A stretch of 33,154 bases of DNA. Origin: Streptomyces aurantiacus JA 4570 (GTDB lineage: Bacteria; Actinomycetota; Actinomycetes; Streptomycetales; Streptomycetaceae). Of the stretch, positions 7,950 to 15,019 are shown piece by piece. The translations under genes were made by a program, and so were the position numbers. Every line of letters begins with the position of its first letter. The first letter of the stretch is position 1. Location: positions 1 to 33,154 of the forward strand of contig NZ_AOPZ01000132.1 in assembly GCF_000414115.1 (NCBI RefSeq). Reading direction: 5' to 3'. The notes under the pieces are model-generated. The model saw nothing but the letters and a program-made list of their open reading frames with translations, was not told the origin of the DNA and did not search any database.

Positions 7950-7950
7950 G
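7934..7950. promoter_or_regulatory. CTCAAG/CTTGAG inverted repeat upstream of the 4,6-dehydratase gene
   Basis: CTCAAGcctccCTTGAG at the end of the broken ketoreductase is a perfect 6-bp inverted repeat. A further CTCAAG lies at 7966-7971, 32 bp after the first. The half-site matches the heptamer core (CTCAA/TTGAG) found at the two SARP-like sites of the island. It may mark an internal SARP-controlled promoter for the downstream 4,6-dehydratase and aminotransferase, but the 11-bp periodicity is not clean. The leader also has a hairpin at 7990-8005 (CCCGAC/GTCGGG). Confidence 0.3.
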
Positions 7951-8036
7951 CCGCGCTGATCCACCCTCAAGCCGCCGTGAAGACCGGGCCCCGACGATGG
8001 TCGGGACCAACGGGACCGAACGGCGAAAGGGAAGCC

Positions 8037-9071
8037 ATGAGGGTGCTCGTCACGGGGGGCGCGGGGTTCATCGGATCCTGCTTCGTGCGCACCGTCCTGA
8101 AAGACGGAGAGCCGGACACCGGCAGCGGCAGCGGCAGCGGCAGCGGCAACGACGGCGACGGCGACAGCGTCATCGTGCTCGACAAACTCACCTACGCGGG
8201 CAGGCGCTCCAACCTGCCCGCGCACCACCCGCGGCTCGACTTCGTGCAGGGTGACATCCGCGACCGCGCCCTGCTGCGGAAGCTGCTCCCCGGCTGCGAC
8301 GCCGTCGTGCACTTCGCCGCCGAGTCGCACGTGGACCGCTCGCTGCACAGCGCGGACGCGTTCACCGAGACCAACGTCCTCGGCTCCCAGGTCCTCTTCG
8401 ACGCCTGCCTGGAGGCGGACGTGCCGCGGATCGTGCACGTCTCCACCGACGAGGTGTACGGCTCCGTGACCACCGGCGCCTCCAAGGAGGACGACCCGCT
8501 CCTGCCCAACTCGCCCTACGCGGCGTCCAAGGCGGCCTCCGACCTGGTGGCCCGCGCCTACCACCGCTCGCACGGGCTGCCCGTCATGGTGACCCGCTGC
8601 GCCAACAACTACGGCCCCCGACAGGACGCCGAGAAGGTCATCCCGCACTTCGTGACCAGGCTGCTCGACGGGCGGGACGTCCCGCTGTACGGCGACGGAT
8701 CCCACGTACGCCAGTGGCTGCACGTCAGCGACCACTGCCGGGCGCTGCGCCTGGTCCTGGAGAAGGGCGAGCCCGGCGAGATCTACAACATCGGCGGCGG
8801 CACCACCCTCACCAACCGGGAGCTGACCTTCCGGCTGCTGCGGCTGTGCGGTGCCGACGCCGGCCGGATCCGGCACGTCACCGACCGCAAGGCCCACGAC
8901 CTGCGCTACGCGGTCGACGACTCCAAGCTCGCCGCCCTGGGCTACCGGCCCGGGGTGCCCTTCGACGAAGGGCTCGCGCGCACCGTCGAGTGGTACCGCG
9001 GCCAACGCGACCGGCGAGTCCGACGAGACCAGCGAGACCAGCGAGTCCAACGAGAAGGGAACGTCGCTTGA
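8037..9071 (+). CDS. rmlB: dTDP-glucose 4,6-dehydratase
   Basis: This SDR-family enzyme (344 aa) turns dTDP-D-glucose into dTDP-4-keto-6-deoxy-D-glucose, the common precursor of all the deoxysugars made here. It has the NAD-binding motif TGGAGFIG, the catalytic STDEVYG (Asp-Glu pair for dehydration) and YAASK (Tyr-Lys). The ATG at 8037 is preceded by GAAAGGGAAG. Two odd features stand out. A low-complexity Gly-Ser/Asp insertion occupies residues 29-44, where homologues have a short loop before the second beta-strand. The C-terminus ends in an Arg/Asp/Gln repeat encoded by tandem GAGACCAGC units (about 9018-9050). Neither touches catalytic residues. The stop overlaps the TTG start of the aminotransferase gene (TTGA). 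Confidence 0.93.
   Translation: MRVLVTGGAGFIGSCFVRTVLKDGEPDTGSGSGSGSGNDGDGDSVIVLDKLTYAGRRSNLPAHHPRLDFVQGDIRDRALLRKLLPGCDAVVHFAAESHVDRSLHSADAFTETNVLGSQVLFDACLEADVPRIVHVSTDEVYGSVTTGASKEDDPLLPNSPYAASKAASDLVARAYHRSHGLPVMVTRCANNYGPRQDAEKVIPHFVTRLLDGRDVPLYGDGSHVRQWLHVSDHCRALRLVLEKGEPGEIYNIGGGTTLTNRELTFRLLRLCGADAGRIRHVTDRKAHDLRYAVDDSKLAALGYRPGVPFDEGLARTVEWYRGQRDRRVRRDQRDQRVQREGNVA
8121..8168 (+). repeat. GGCAGC/GGCGAC microsatellite inside rmlB
   Basis: Four to five GGCAGC hexamers followed by GGCGAC-type units, in frame, encode an alternating Gly-Ser then Gly-Asp stretch. The insertion falls in the surface loop after the first helix of the Rossmann fold. A six-base unit preserves the frame, so length can vary without killing the gene. 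Confidence 0.9.
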
Positions 9072-10177
9072 CTACCAACGTATGGAGCTACCTCCCCGAG
9101 TACGAGCGGGAGCGGGACGACATCCTCGACGCGGTCGAGACGGTCTTCAGCTCCGGCACGCTCATCCTCGGCGCGAGCGTCCGCGGCTTCGAGGAGGAGT
9201 TCGCGGCGTACCACGAACTGCCGCACTGCGTCGGCGTGGACAACGGCACCAACGCCGTCAAACTCGGCCTCCAGGCCCTGGGCGTGGGCCGCGGCGACGA
9301 GGTGATCACCGTCTCCAACACGGCGGCGCCCACCGTCGTCGCCATCGCCTCCACCGGCGCGACGCCCGTCTTCGTCGACATCCGCGAGGACGACTACCTG
9401 ATGGACGTCGAGCAGGTCGAGGCGGCCGTCACCCCGCGCACCAAGGTGCTGCTGCCGGTCCATCTCTACGGCCAGTGCGTGGACATGGCGCCCCTGGAGC
9501 GGCTCGCCGAGCGGCGCGGCCTGACGATCCTGGAGGACTGCGCGCAGGCCCACGGCGCCACCCACCACGGCCGCCGCGCGGGCGCGATGGGCCACGCGGC
9601 GGCGTTCTCCTTCTACCCGACCAAGGTGCTCGGCGCGTACGGCGACGGCGGGGCCGTCGTCACCTCCGACGCCGAGGTGCACGCCGACCTGCAGCGGCTG
9701 CGCTACTACGGCATGCGGGACCGCTACTACGTCGTGCAGACCCCCGGCCACAACGCCCGCCTCGACGAGGTGCAGGCCGAGATCCTGCGCCGCAAACTGC
9801 GCCGCCTCGACGACTACGTGAGCGCCCGCGGCCGGGTCGCGGACCGCTACGCCGAGGCACTGGCCGGCACGGATCTCGTGCTGCCCGCGACGGCTCCCGG
9901 CAACACCCACGTCCATTACGTGTACGTGGTGCGGCACCCGCGCAGGGACGCCGTCATCGAGGCGATGCGCGCCCACGACGTCAACCTGAACATCAGCTAC
10001 CCCTGGCCGGTGCACACGATGAGCGGCTTCGCGCACCTGGGCTACGCGCGCGGCTCGCTCCCGGTCACCGAACGCCTTGCGGGCGAGATCTTCTCGCTGC
10101 CGATGTACCCCTCGCTCCCGGAAGCCGAGCAGGACGCCGTGATCGAGGCGCTGCACAAGGTGCTGCGCGACGTCTGA
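9068..10177 (+). CDS. dTDP-sugar 3-aminotransferase (DegT/DnrJ/EryC1/StrS family)
   Basis: A PLP-dependent enzyme of 369 aa that installs the amino group of the deoxyaminosugar. The N-terminus [20 protein letters not shown] and [13 protein letters not shown] resemble C3-aminotransferases such as DnmJ, TylB and EvaB. The PLP lysine is Lys186 in [14 protein letters not shown]. The cofactor-binding motifs EDCAQAHGA and [12 protein letters not shown] are present. The start is a TTG that overlaps the rmlB stop (TTGA) and follows GAAGGGAA; no better ATG fits the family N-terminus. Regiospecificity for C3 rather than C4 is inferred from similarity and from the neighbouring ketoisomerase and N,N-dimethyltransferase. 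It converges on the ketoisomerase gene with only 21 bp between them. Confidence 0.92.
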   Translation: MTTNVWSYLPEYERERDDILDAVETVFSSGTLILGASVRGFEEEFAAYHELPHCVGVDNGTNAVKLGLQALGVGRGDEVITVSNTAAPTVVAIASTGATPVFVDIREDDYLMDVEQVEAAVTPRTKVLLPVHLYGQCVDMAPLERLAERRGLTILEDCAQAHGATHHGRRAGAMGHAAAFSFYPTKVLGAYGDGGAVVTSDAEVHADLQRLRYYGMRDRYYVVQTPGHNARLDEVQAEILRRKLRRLDDYVSARGRVADRYAEALAGTDLVLPATAPGNTHVHYVYVVRHPRRDAVIEAMRAHDVNLNISYPWPVHTMSGFAHLGYARGSLPVTERLAGEIFSLPMYPSLPEAEQDAVIEALHKVLRDV

Positions 10178-10198
10178 GCGGCATCGCGGCGGTGACCG

Positions 10199-10690
10199 TC
10201 AGGGGCGCCCGGCCCGGACGAACTCCTCGAACTCGGCGTAGTCGTAGAGGTAGTCGTCCGGGTCGTACGGCGCCGACGCGAGCACCAGGCAGATCGCGTC
10301 CGGCGAGAAGCCGGTGAACTCCGTCCACAGGTGCGGCTCGATGTGCAGCGCCCGGCCGGGCCGGTCCAGGCGCACCGTGGCCCGCGACGTGCCGTCGTCC
10401 ACGGTCACCTCGAAGGAGCCGGAGACGGCGACGATGAACTCGTTCAGCTCCCGGTGCGCGTGCAGCCCCCTGGCCACGTGCGCCGGCACCCCGTGGACGT
10501 AGAAGACCCGCTCGATCCGGAAGCGGAGCTGGCGGCCGCACTCGATGACCGTGAGGGAACCGCGCGGGTCGGTGTGCTCGGGCAGGTCGACGAGCCGGCA
10601 GCCGCGCACCTCGGACAGGGGCGCCAGCGGGGACCGCGCCTGCGGCGTGTCCGGCTTCAGCGGCGCGTCCGGCGTGTGATCAGCGGCCAT
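10199..10690 (-). CDS. dTDP-4-keto-6-deoxyglucose 3,4-ketoisomerase (FdtA/QdtA/Tyl1a family)
   Basis: A small cupin enzyme (163 aa) that would move the keto group from C4 to C3 of dTDP-4-keto-6-deoxyglucose, giving the substrate for C3 amination. Family hallmarks are DPRGSLTVIE, the paired histidines in RGLHAHRELNEFIVAVSG, and the C-terminal YDYAEFEEFV. The ATG lies inside the last codons of the 2,3-dehydratase gene, an 11-bp overlap, and it is the last gene of its operon. In mycaminose pathways this enzyme works with a 3-aminotransferase and an N,N-dimethyltransferase, both present here. It is not needed for 2-deoxy aminosugars, so its presence beside a 2,3-dehydratase suggests two sugars or a branched route. 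Whether the product epimer is gluco or galacto cannot be read. Confidence 0.85.
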   Translation of the reverse strand: MAADHTPDAPLKPDTPQARSPLAPLSEVRGCRLVDLPEHTDPRGSLTVIECGRQLRFRIERVFYVHGVPAHVARGLHAHRELNEFIVAVSGSFEVTVDDGTSRATVRLDRPGRALHIEPHLWTEFTGFSPDAICLVLASAPYDPDDYLYDYAEFEEFVRAGRP

Positions 10691-12077
10691 GGAACCCTCC
10701 CGGGGGTGCAGACGGTGCAGACGGTGTGGACAGCAGGCTGTGCAGGCACGCGATCAGGCTGCGGGCCTGGACGTTGACGTAGTGGCTGTGCTGGAGCAGG
10801 GCGGCGAGCTGGTGCGGCGTCACCCAGCGGAACAGGTCACGGTGGTCACCGGTCGGGGACTCCGGGTCCCGGTCGGTGGCGACCACCAGATAGCGGTTCC
10901 GGGCGTGGTAGAAGCGCCCGCCCTCCTCGGAGAGCGTGGCGTCGAACAGGATCCGGGACCTGGGGGCCGCGAGGACCTCCGCGAGCAGCGGAGGCCGGGC
11001 GGACGGCGGCAGGTGCGCGTAATTGCCGGGCGTGCACTGGACGGTGGGGCCCAGCTCGGCCACGTCGGCGTAGCCGGGCTCGCGGTGCACCCGCGTCAGG
11101 ACGTGCGGGGTGCCGTCGAACCAGCGCAGCAGGAACGCGATCACACCGCCCTCGCGCGGGCGCAGCATGGGCTGCTGCCAGCTCGTGACCTCGCGGTGCG
11201 CCGACTCCGCGTGCACGCCGATCACGTCGAAGTAGCGCCCCTGTTCGTGCGCGATGTGCTCCGGGGTCCTGACCCAGCCGGTCACCGCGCGCAGCGGCAC
11301 GCGACGGACCCGCAGCGGCTCCTCGCAGCGGTGCGCGGTGAGCCAGCTCAGCAGCTCGCCCTCGCTGTGCCGGGGCGTGCCGGGCGGGCCGGGCGGCGGC
11401 AGATGGGACAGGACGCTGCGCGCGTCCATGTTGACGTAGTCGCCCGCGGCCAGCAGGCGGTCCAGTTCGGCGCGGGTCGTCCAGCGGAAGCCGTCGGCGA
11501 GCACGACGTCGTCCGTCACTTCGACGATCATGTTCCGGTTGCGTTTGCGCAGGAACCAGGCGCCCTGCTCGGACTGCCGCACATCGGCGAGGACACGGTG
11601 CCGCCGGGGGTCCTGGAAGTATCCGAGGTACGGCACGGAACGGCCGCGGTGCACCCGCGTGTAGTTGCTGCGGGTGGCCTGCACGGTGGGGGAGAGCTGA
11701 TGTTCGTTGTGGTTGCCCGGTTCGGCCTTGGCCTGCATCAGGAAGTGGCGTTCGCCGCCGAACTCCTTGGCCAGCAGGCCGAGTACGCCCACTTCGGGCT
11801 GGTCGATGATGGGCTGGCGCCAGCCGGGGCCGGTGTCCCGCGCGTCGCCGTCCTGGGGCTCGACACTCAGCCCCGCGACGGTGAAGAAGCGGCCGCTGCG
11901 GTGCCGGATGTCACCGGTGTCCGGGTCGGTCTCCCAGCCGTCGAGCTCGGCCAGCGGCACCCGGCGCACCCGCATCGCGGACCGGCGGCCGACATCGCGC
12001 AGCCAGGCGACGGACGGCTCGGCCCCGGCCGCCTCCGCCTCGCCGACGCCGGGCGCGCTCACCTCGGTCTCGTTCAC
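10680..12077 (-). CDS. NDP-hexose 2,3-dehydratase (EvaA/DnmT/TylX3 family)
   Basis: This 465-aa enzyme removes the C2 hydroxyl from a dTDP-4-keto-6-deoxyhexose, giving a 3,4-diketo-2,6-dideoxy intermediate. Members are made of two similar halves, and both are visible: WRQPIIDQPEVGVLGLL with SPTVQATRSNY in the first, WQQPMLRPREGGVIAFLL with GPTVQCTPGNY in the second. The length is normal. The GTG start at 12077 overlaps the stop of the PNPOx-like gene (GTGA). In 3-amino-2,3,6-trideoxysugar pathways (daunosamine, vancosamine) the product goes straight to the 3-aminotransferase. In mycarose-type pathways a 3-ketoreductase is required, and no recognisable one is in the window. Confidence 0.92.
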   Translation of the reverse strand: MNETEVSAPGVGEAEAAGAEPSVAWLRDVGRRSAMRVRRVPLAELDGWETDPDTGDIRHRSGRFFTVAGLSVEPQDGDARDTGPGWRQPIIDQPEVGVLGLLAKEFGGERHFLMQAKAEPGNHNEHQLSPTVQATRSNYTRVHRGRSVPYLGYFQDPRRHRVLADVRQSEQGAWFLRKRNRNMIVEVTDDVVLADGFRWTTRAELDRLLAAGDYVNMDARSVLSHLPPPGPPGTPRHSEGELLSWLTAHRCEEPLRVRRVPLRAVTGWVRTPEHIAHEQGRYFDVIGVHAESAHREVTSWQQPMLRPREGGVIAFLLRWFDGTPHVLTRVHREPGYADVAELGPTVQCTPGNYAHLPPSARPPLLAEVLAAPRSRILFDATLSEEGGRFYHARNRYLVVATDRDPESPTGDHRDLFRWVTPHQLAALLQHSHYVNVQARSLIACLHSLLSTPSAPSAPPGGFHGR

Positions 12078-12625
12078 CGGGCGCCCGCCCCGGCGAGTGC
12101 GGACAGCGGCATCTCCACCCGGCGGTCGATCTTGTCCTCGGCCCAGGTCCGCAGGTCGATCAGCCACCACCGGTCGACGGTGATCCGGTAGAGGCGGTGC
12201 ACGCCGGGCGGCCCGAACGCCTCCAGCGGCAGCGCCCACTCGGCGCGCACCTCCGGGTCGGGGAAGACCGTCTCGAAGAAGTACCCGTGCGTCCGGGCCA
12301 GTTCGTCCTCCGGCACCTCGGCGCAGCCGCCCGTGAACTGGGCGCCCTCCACGGGGGCGATGGCGACGTCGGTGGCCGCTCCGGTGACGAACAGGGAGCC
12401 CGCCACCTGGGCGTTCGCGGCGATGTCGGCCCCGTGCCGGGTCCGGTGGGACGAGCAGAACAGCAGCCGCAGCGGGTCCGGCTGCCATTCGTAGTGCAGC
12501 GCGGCGGACCACGGATCGCCGGAAGGCGAGGACGTGGCCAGCGTCAGATAGCGGGTGCCGTCGAGCAGGCGCAGGGTGCGCGCCGCCAGCTCGTCGGGTG
12601 TCGCTCCGGGTTCGACGGAGGTCAA
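12074..12625 (-). CDS. Pyridoxamine 5'-phosphate oxidase-like flavoprotein
   Basis: A 183-aa protein with the split beta-barrel fold of the PNPOx/flavin-reductase-like superfamily. The pattern RYLTLATSSPSGDPWSAALH, then LLFCSSHRTRHGADIAANAQ and a following SLFVTGAA strand is typical of FMN- or F420-binding members. The C-terminal RVEMPL lies where some PNPOx proteins have their final cofactor-contacting strand. The start is TTG at 12625 after GAGGAG, just past the rmlA stop; its stop overlaps the 2,3-dehydratase start by 4 bp. Tight coupling between two sugar genes argues for a role in sugar biosynthesis, possibly a reduction or oxidation of the 2,3-dehydratase product, but I know of no assigned homologue. 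It could instead make PLP for the aminotransferase. The function is unassigned. Confidence 0.75.
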   Translation of the reverse strand: MTSVEPGATPDELAARTLRLLDGTRYLTLATSSPSGDPWSAALHYEWQPDPLRLLFCSSHRTRHGADIAANAQVAGSLFVTGAATDVAIAPVEGAQFTGGCAEVPEDELARTHGYFFETVFPDPEVRAEWALPLEAFGPPGVHRLYRITVDRWWLIDLRTWAEDKIDRRVEMPLSALAGAGAR

Positions 12626-12634
12626 GGGGACTCC

Positions 12635-13498
12635 TCACAGGGCCAGACTGAGCAGGTACTTGCCGTAGGCGGAGCCGGACCGCTCGGCACCCAGGCGGTG
12701 GCACTGGTCGATGTCGATGAACCCCATGCGCAGCGCCACCTCCTCCAGGCACGCGATGCGTACGCCCTGCCGGTCCTCCAGCGCCCGGATGTACAGGTCG
12801 GCCTGGAGGAAGCTCTCCGGGGTGCCGGTGTCCATCCACGCGAAGCCACGGCCGAGGTCGACGAGGCGGGCCCGTCCCCGGTCCGCGTAGTGCCGGTTGA
12901 CGTCGGTGATCTCCAACTCGCCGCGTGCGGAGGGCCGCAGGTTCTTCGCGATGTCCACGGCCTCGTGGTCGTAGACGTACAGGCCGGTCACCGCCCGGTT
13001 GGAGCGCGGGTGCCGGGGCTTCTCCTCCAGCGAGACGACGCGGCCATCGGCGTCCGTCTCGCAGACGCCGTAACGCTCCGGGTCGGGCACGGGGTAGCCG
13101 AACAGGACACAGCCGTGCGGGTCGCGCGTCGCCTCCTGGAGGGTGCTGGAGAAGTGATGGCCGTGGAAGATGTTGTCGCCGAGAATGAGCGCCACCGGAT
13201 CGCCCGCCACATGATCGGCGCCGATGAGCAGCGCGTCGGCGATGCCCCGGGGCTCGGCCTGCTCGGCGTAGGAGACACTGATGCCCAGATGCGATCCGTC
13301 GCCGAACAGCTCCTGGAAGCGGGGTATTTCCGTGGGGCGGCCGATGACGAGGATGTCCCGTACTCCGGCGAGCAGCAGCACCGACATCGGGTAATAGATC
13401 ATCGGCTTGTTGCCCACCGGCAGCAACTGCTTGGAGACGGCCACCGTCGTGGGATACAGCCTGCTGCCGGTTCCTCCGGCGAGAATGATTCCCTTCAC
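12635..13498 (-). CDS. rmlA: Glucose-1-phosphate thymidylyltransferase
   Basis: This enzyme joins dTTP and glucose-1-phosphate to give dTDP-glucose, the first step of the sugar pathway (287 aa). The nucleotidyltransferase motif GIILAGGTGSRLYPTT, KQLLPVGNKPMIYYP, LGDNIFHG, EEKP and WMDTGTPES are all present. I chose the GTG at 13498, which gives the usual short N-terminus and has GAAGGGAA 8 bases upstream. An in-frame ATG at 13525 would add nine residues; it lies within the second copy of a 23-bp tandem duplication and may be accidental. The gene sits between the glycosyltransferase and the PNPOx-like gene in the same operon. Confidence 0.93.
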   Translation of the reverse strand: MKGIILAGGTGSRLYPTTVAVSKQLLPVGNKPMIYYPMSVLLLAGVRDILVIGRPTEIPRFQELFGDGSHLGISVSYAEQAEPRGIADALLIGADHVAGDPVALILGDNIFHGHHFSSTLQEATRDPHGCVLFGYPVPDPERYGVCETDADGRVVSLEEKPRHPRSNRAVTGLYVYDHEAVDIAKNLRPSARGELEITDVNRHYADRGRARLVDLGRGFAWMDTGTPESFLQADLYIRALEDRQGVRIACLEEVALRMGFIDIDQCHRLGAERSGSAYGKYLLSLAL

Positions 13499-13511
13499 TT
13501 CCGGATTCCCT

Positions 13512-13557
13512 TCATTTCCGCGCATGCCTTCCGGTCATTTCCGCGCATGTCTTCCGG
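13512..13557. repeat. 23-bp tandem duplication at the glycosyltransferase/rmlA junction
   Basis: Positions 13512-13534 and 13535-13557 are two adjacent 23-bp copies differing at one base. Read on the minus strand, each copy contains ATGCGCGGAAATGA. The upstream copy supplies the end and stop codon of the glycosyltransferase. The downstream copy supplies an extra ATG (13525) in frame with rmlA. A second 23-bp duplication with one mismatch occurs at 29340-29385. Confidence 0.92.
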
Positions 13558-14791
13558 ACGTCAGGATCCGCGCCACCGCGTCCGGGCCCGGACTCGTCAG
13601 CGCGGACCGGGAGAGACGGGCGGCCGCGGCCCGGGCCGAGGGGTCCTCGAGGAGCCGGAGCAGTTCCCGGCGCAGCCGTTCGGGCGTGAGCCGGTCCGGG
13701 GTGACGATGGCCCCGGCGCCCAGCTCGGCCAGGCGCTCGCCGAGGAGCCGGGGGTCCCACACGGCGTCCGGCACGATCAGTTGGGGCACGGCATGCGCCA
13801 CGGCGCTGTGCAGCGTGCCCGCTCCGCCGTGGTGCACCACGGCGGAGCAGCTCGGCAGCAGCGCGGTGAGCGGCACGAAGTCCACCGCGCGCACGTTGGG
13901 CGGCAGCGCGCGGCGCGCCTCGTCGTCGGGCGGCAGGGTGGTCACGACCTCCACGTCGAGGTCGGCGACCGCCGCCAGCAGATCGCCGACGGAGAGTCCG
14001 GCGTCCCACATCTCGCGCAGCGACAGGCCCAGCGTCACACAGACCCGGGGCCGCCCCGACGGCGGTTCGCGCAGCCAGCGGGGCACCTGGGACGGGCCGT
14101 TGTACGGCGGCTGCCGCATCGCGATCCGGGGTGAGTCGGCGGGCAGGCCGGAGTCCAGGGCGAGCGGCGGCGGCATCGGGTCGACGGTCCAGTCGCCCGT
14201 CGCGTCCGCCTCGGTGAACCCGCCGCCGTGCCGCCGCAGATGGACGTCGAGCCACTCCGCGAGCACGTCGTCCCGCGCCTCCGGTGGCAGACCCCGGCGC
14301 TGCTCCTGGAAGCGGTGGCGCATCCGGCCCAGCAGGTCGAGGCCGAACAGCAGCCGGGCGTGCGCGGCACCGCAGGCACGGGCCGCGACGGGCCCCGCGT
14401 AGCTGAGCGCGTCCCACACCACGAGCCCCGGCCGCCAGGCGCGGGCCTCCGCGACGAGGTCGTCCATGAAGGTCTCGTCGGTGACGTTCTGCAGGAACAC
14501 CGTGGTGTACCAGGTGAGGATGCCCAGGGTGCGTTCGGCGTCCAGCGTCGCCGGATCCTCGGAGATGTCGAAGCCGAGGCCCGCGATCACCGACTCGCGT
14601 TCCATGAACGTCCCCATGTGCAGGGGGCGGCCCACCGCCACGGGCTGGAGTCCGGTGCCGGCCACGGTGGCCGTCGCCTCGGGGTGCACGGCGAACCGCA
14701 CGTCGTGTCCGGCCGACTGCATCGCCCAGGCCAGCGGCACCATATTCAGAATGTGCGAGGTAACGGGTAGGGAGGTGAAGAGGACACGCAC
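13535..14791 (-). CDS. EryCIII/DesVII-type glycosyltransferase (GT 1)
   Basis: A GT-B, GT1-family transferase (418 aa) that would move a dTDP-deoxysugar onto an acceptor hydroxyl. The N-terminal MRVLFTSLPVTSHILNMVPL carries the family histidine after the first strand (SHxxxMVPL). The donor-binding motif HHGGAGTLHSAVAHAVPQ is in the C-terminal half. This subfamily typically needs a heme-less P450-like partner, and one is encoded divergently 228 bp away. The start is GTG at 14791 with a weak GGCGGAAT upstream. It is the first gene of the five-gene operon running to the ketoisomerase, behind a SARP-like operator and a -10 box TAGCGT (14866 to 14861). Sugar donor and acceptor are unknown. Confidence 0.9.
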   Translation of the reverse strand: MRVLFTSLPVTSHILNMVPLAWAMQSAGHDVRFAVHPEATATVAGTGLQPVAVGRPLHMGTFMERESVIAGLGFDISEDPATLDAERTLGILTWYTTVFLQNVTDETFMDDLVAEARAWRPGLVVWDALSYAGPVAARACGAAHARLLFGLDLLGRMRHRFQEQRRGLPPEARDDVLAEWLDVHLRRHGGGFTEADATGDWTVDPMPPPLALDSGLPADSPRIAMRQPPYNGPSQVPRWLREPPSGRPRVCVTLGLSLREMWDAGLSVGDLLAAVADLDVEVVTTLPPDDEARRALPPNVRAVDFVPLTALLPSCSAVVHHGGAGTLHSAVAHAVPQLIVPDAVWDPRLLGERLAELGAGAIVTPDRLTPERLRRELLRLLEDPSARAAAARLSRSALTSPGPDAVARILTSGRHARK

Positions 14792-14860
14792 GTCATTCCG
14801 CCGCTCTGTCGACCGAGCTCGCTCTGCCGTTCTTTCATGGATTTCCGGATCGCCCGAGCG

Positions 14861-14928
14861 ACGCTATCAACGCCTCCCTTGGGAGGCCGTCGAGGCTTCT
14901 TGAGAGGTCCTTGAGCAGGGCTTGAGAG
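14861..14928 (-). promoter_or_regulatory. SARP-type operator and -10 box for the GT 1 operon
   Basis: On the plus strand the heptamers TTGAGAG (14900-14906), TTGAGCA (14911-14917) and TTGAGAG (14922-14928) recur at exactly 11-bp intervals. A fourth related heptamer, read on the minus strand as CCTCGAC, lies at 14889-14895 on the same period. Heptamers at 11-bp spacing are the established binding pattern of SARP activators. A minus-strand -10 box TAGCGT follows at 14866 to 14861, 22 bp beyond the fourth heptamer. The same geometry occurs upstream of the C-methyltransferase operon. The site may also serve the divergent P450-like gene. The adjacent perfect palindrome CCTCCCTTGGGAGG (14873-14886) could bind another factor. 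Confidence 0.7.
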
Positions 14929-15019
14929 GGGAATTCGACGGCTCGACGGAGAATGTGGCCGAGGCTGCTGGAATTACTCTTTCCCGCGCGCATTCCGAGC
15001 GCTGTCGAGAGGAAATGCC

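Noticed and set aside
8714..9067. Longer aminotransferase starting upstream of 9068
   Set aside because: The upstream frame is inside rmlB and reads as Arg/Ala/Pro-rich antisense-like sequence; the family N-terminus begins at the TTG.
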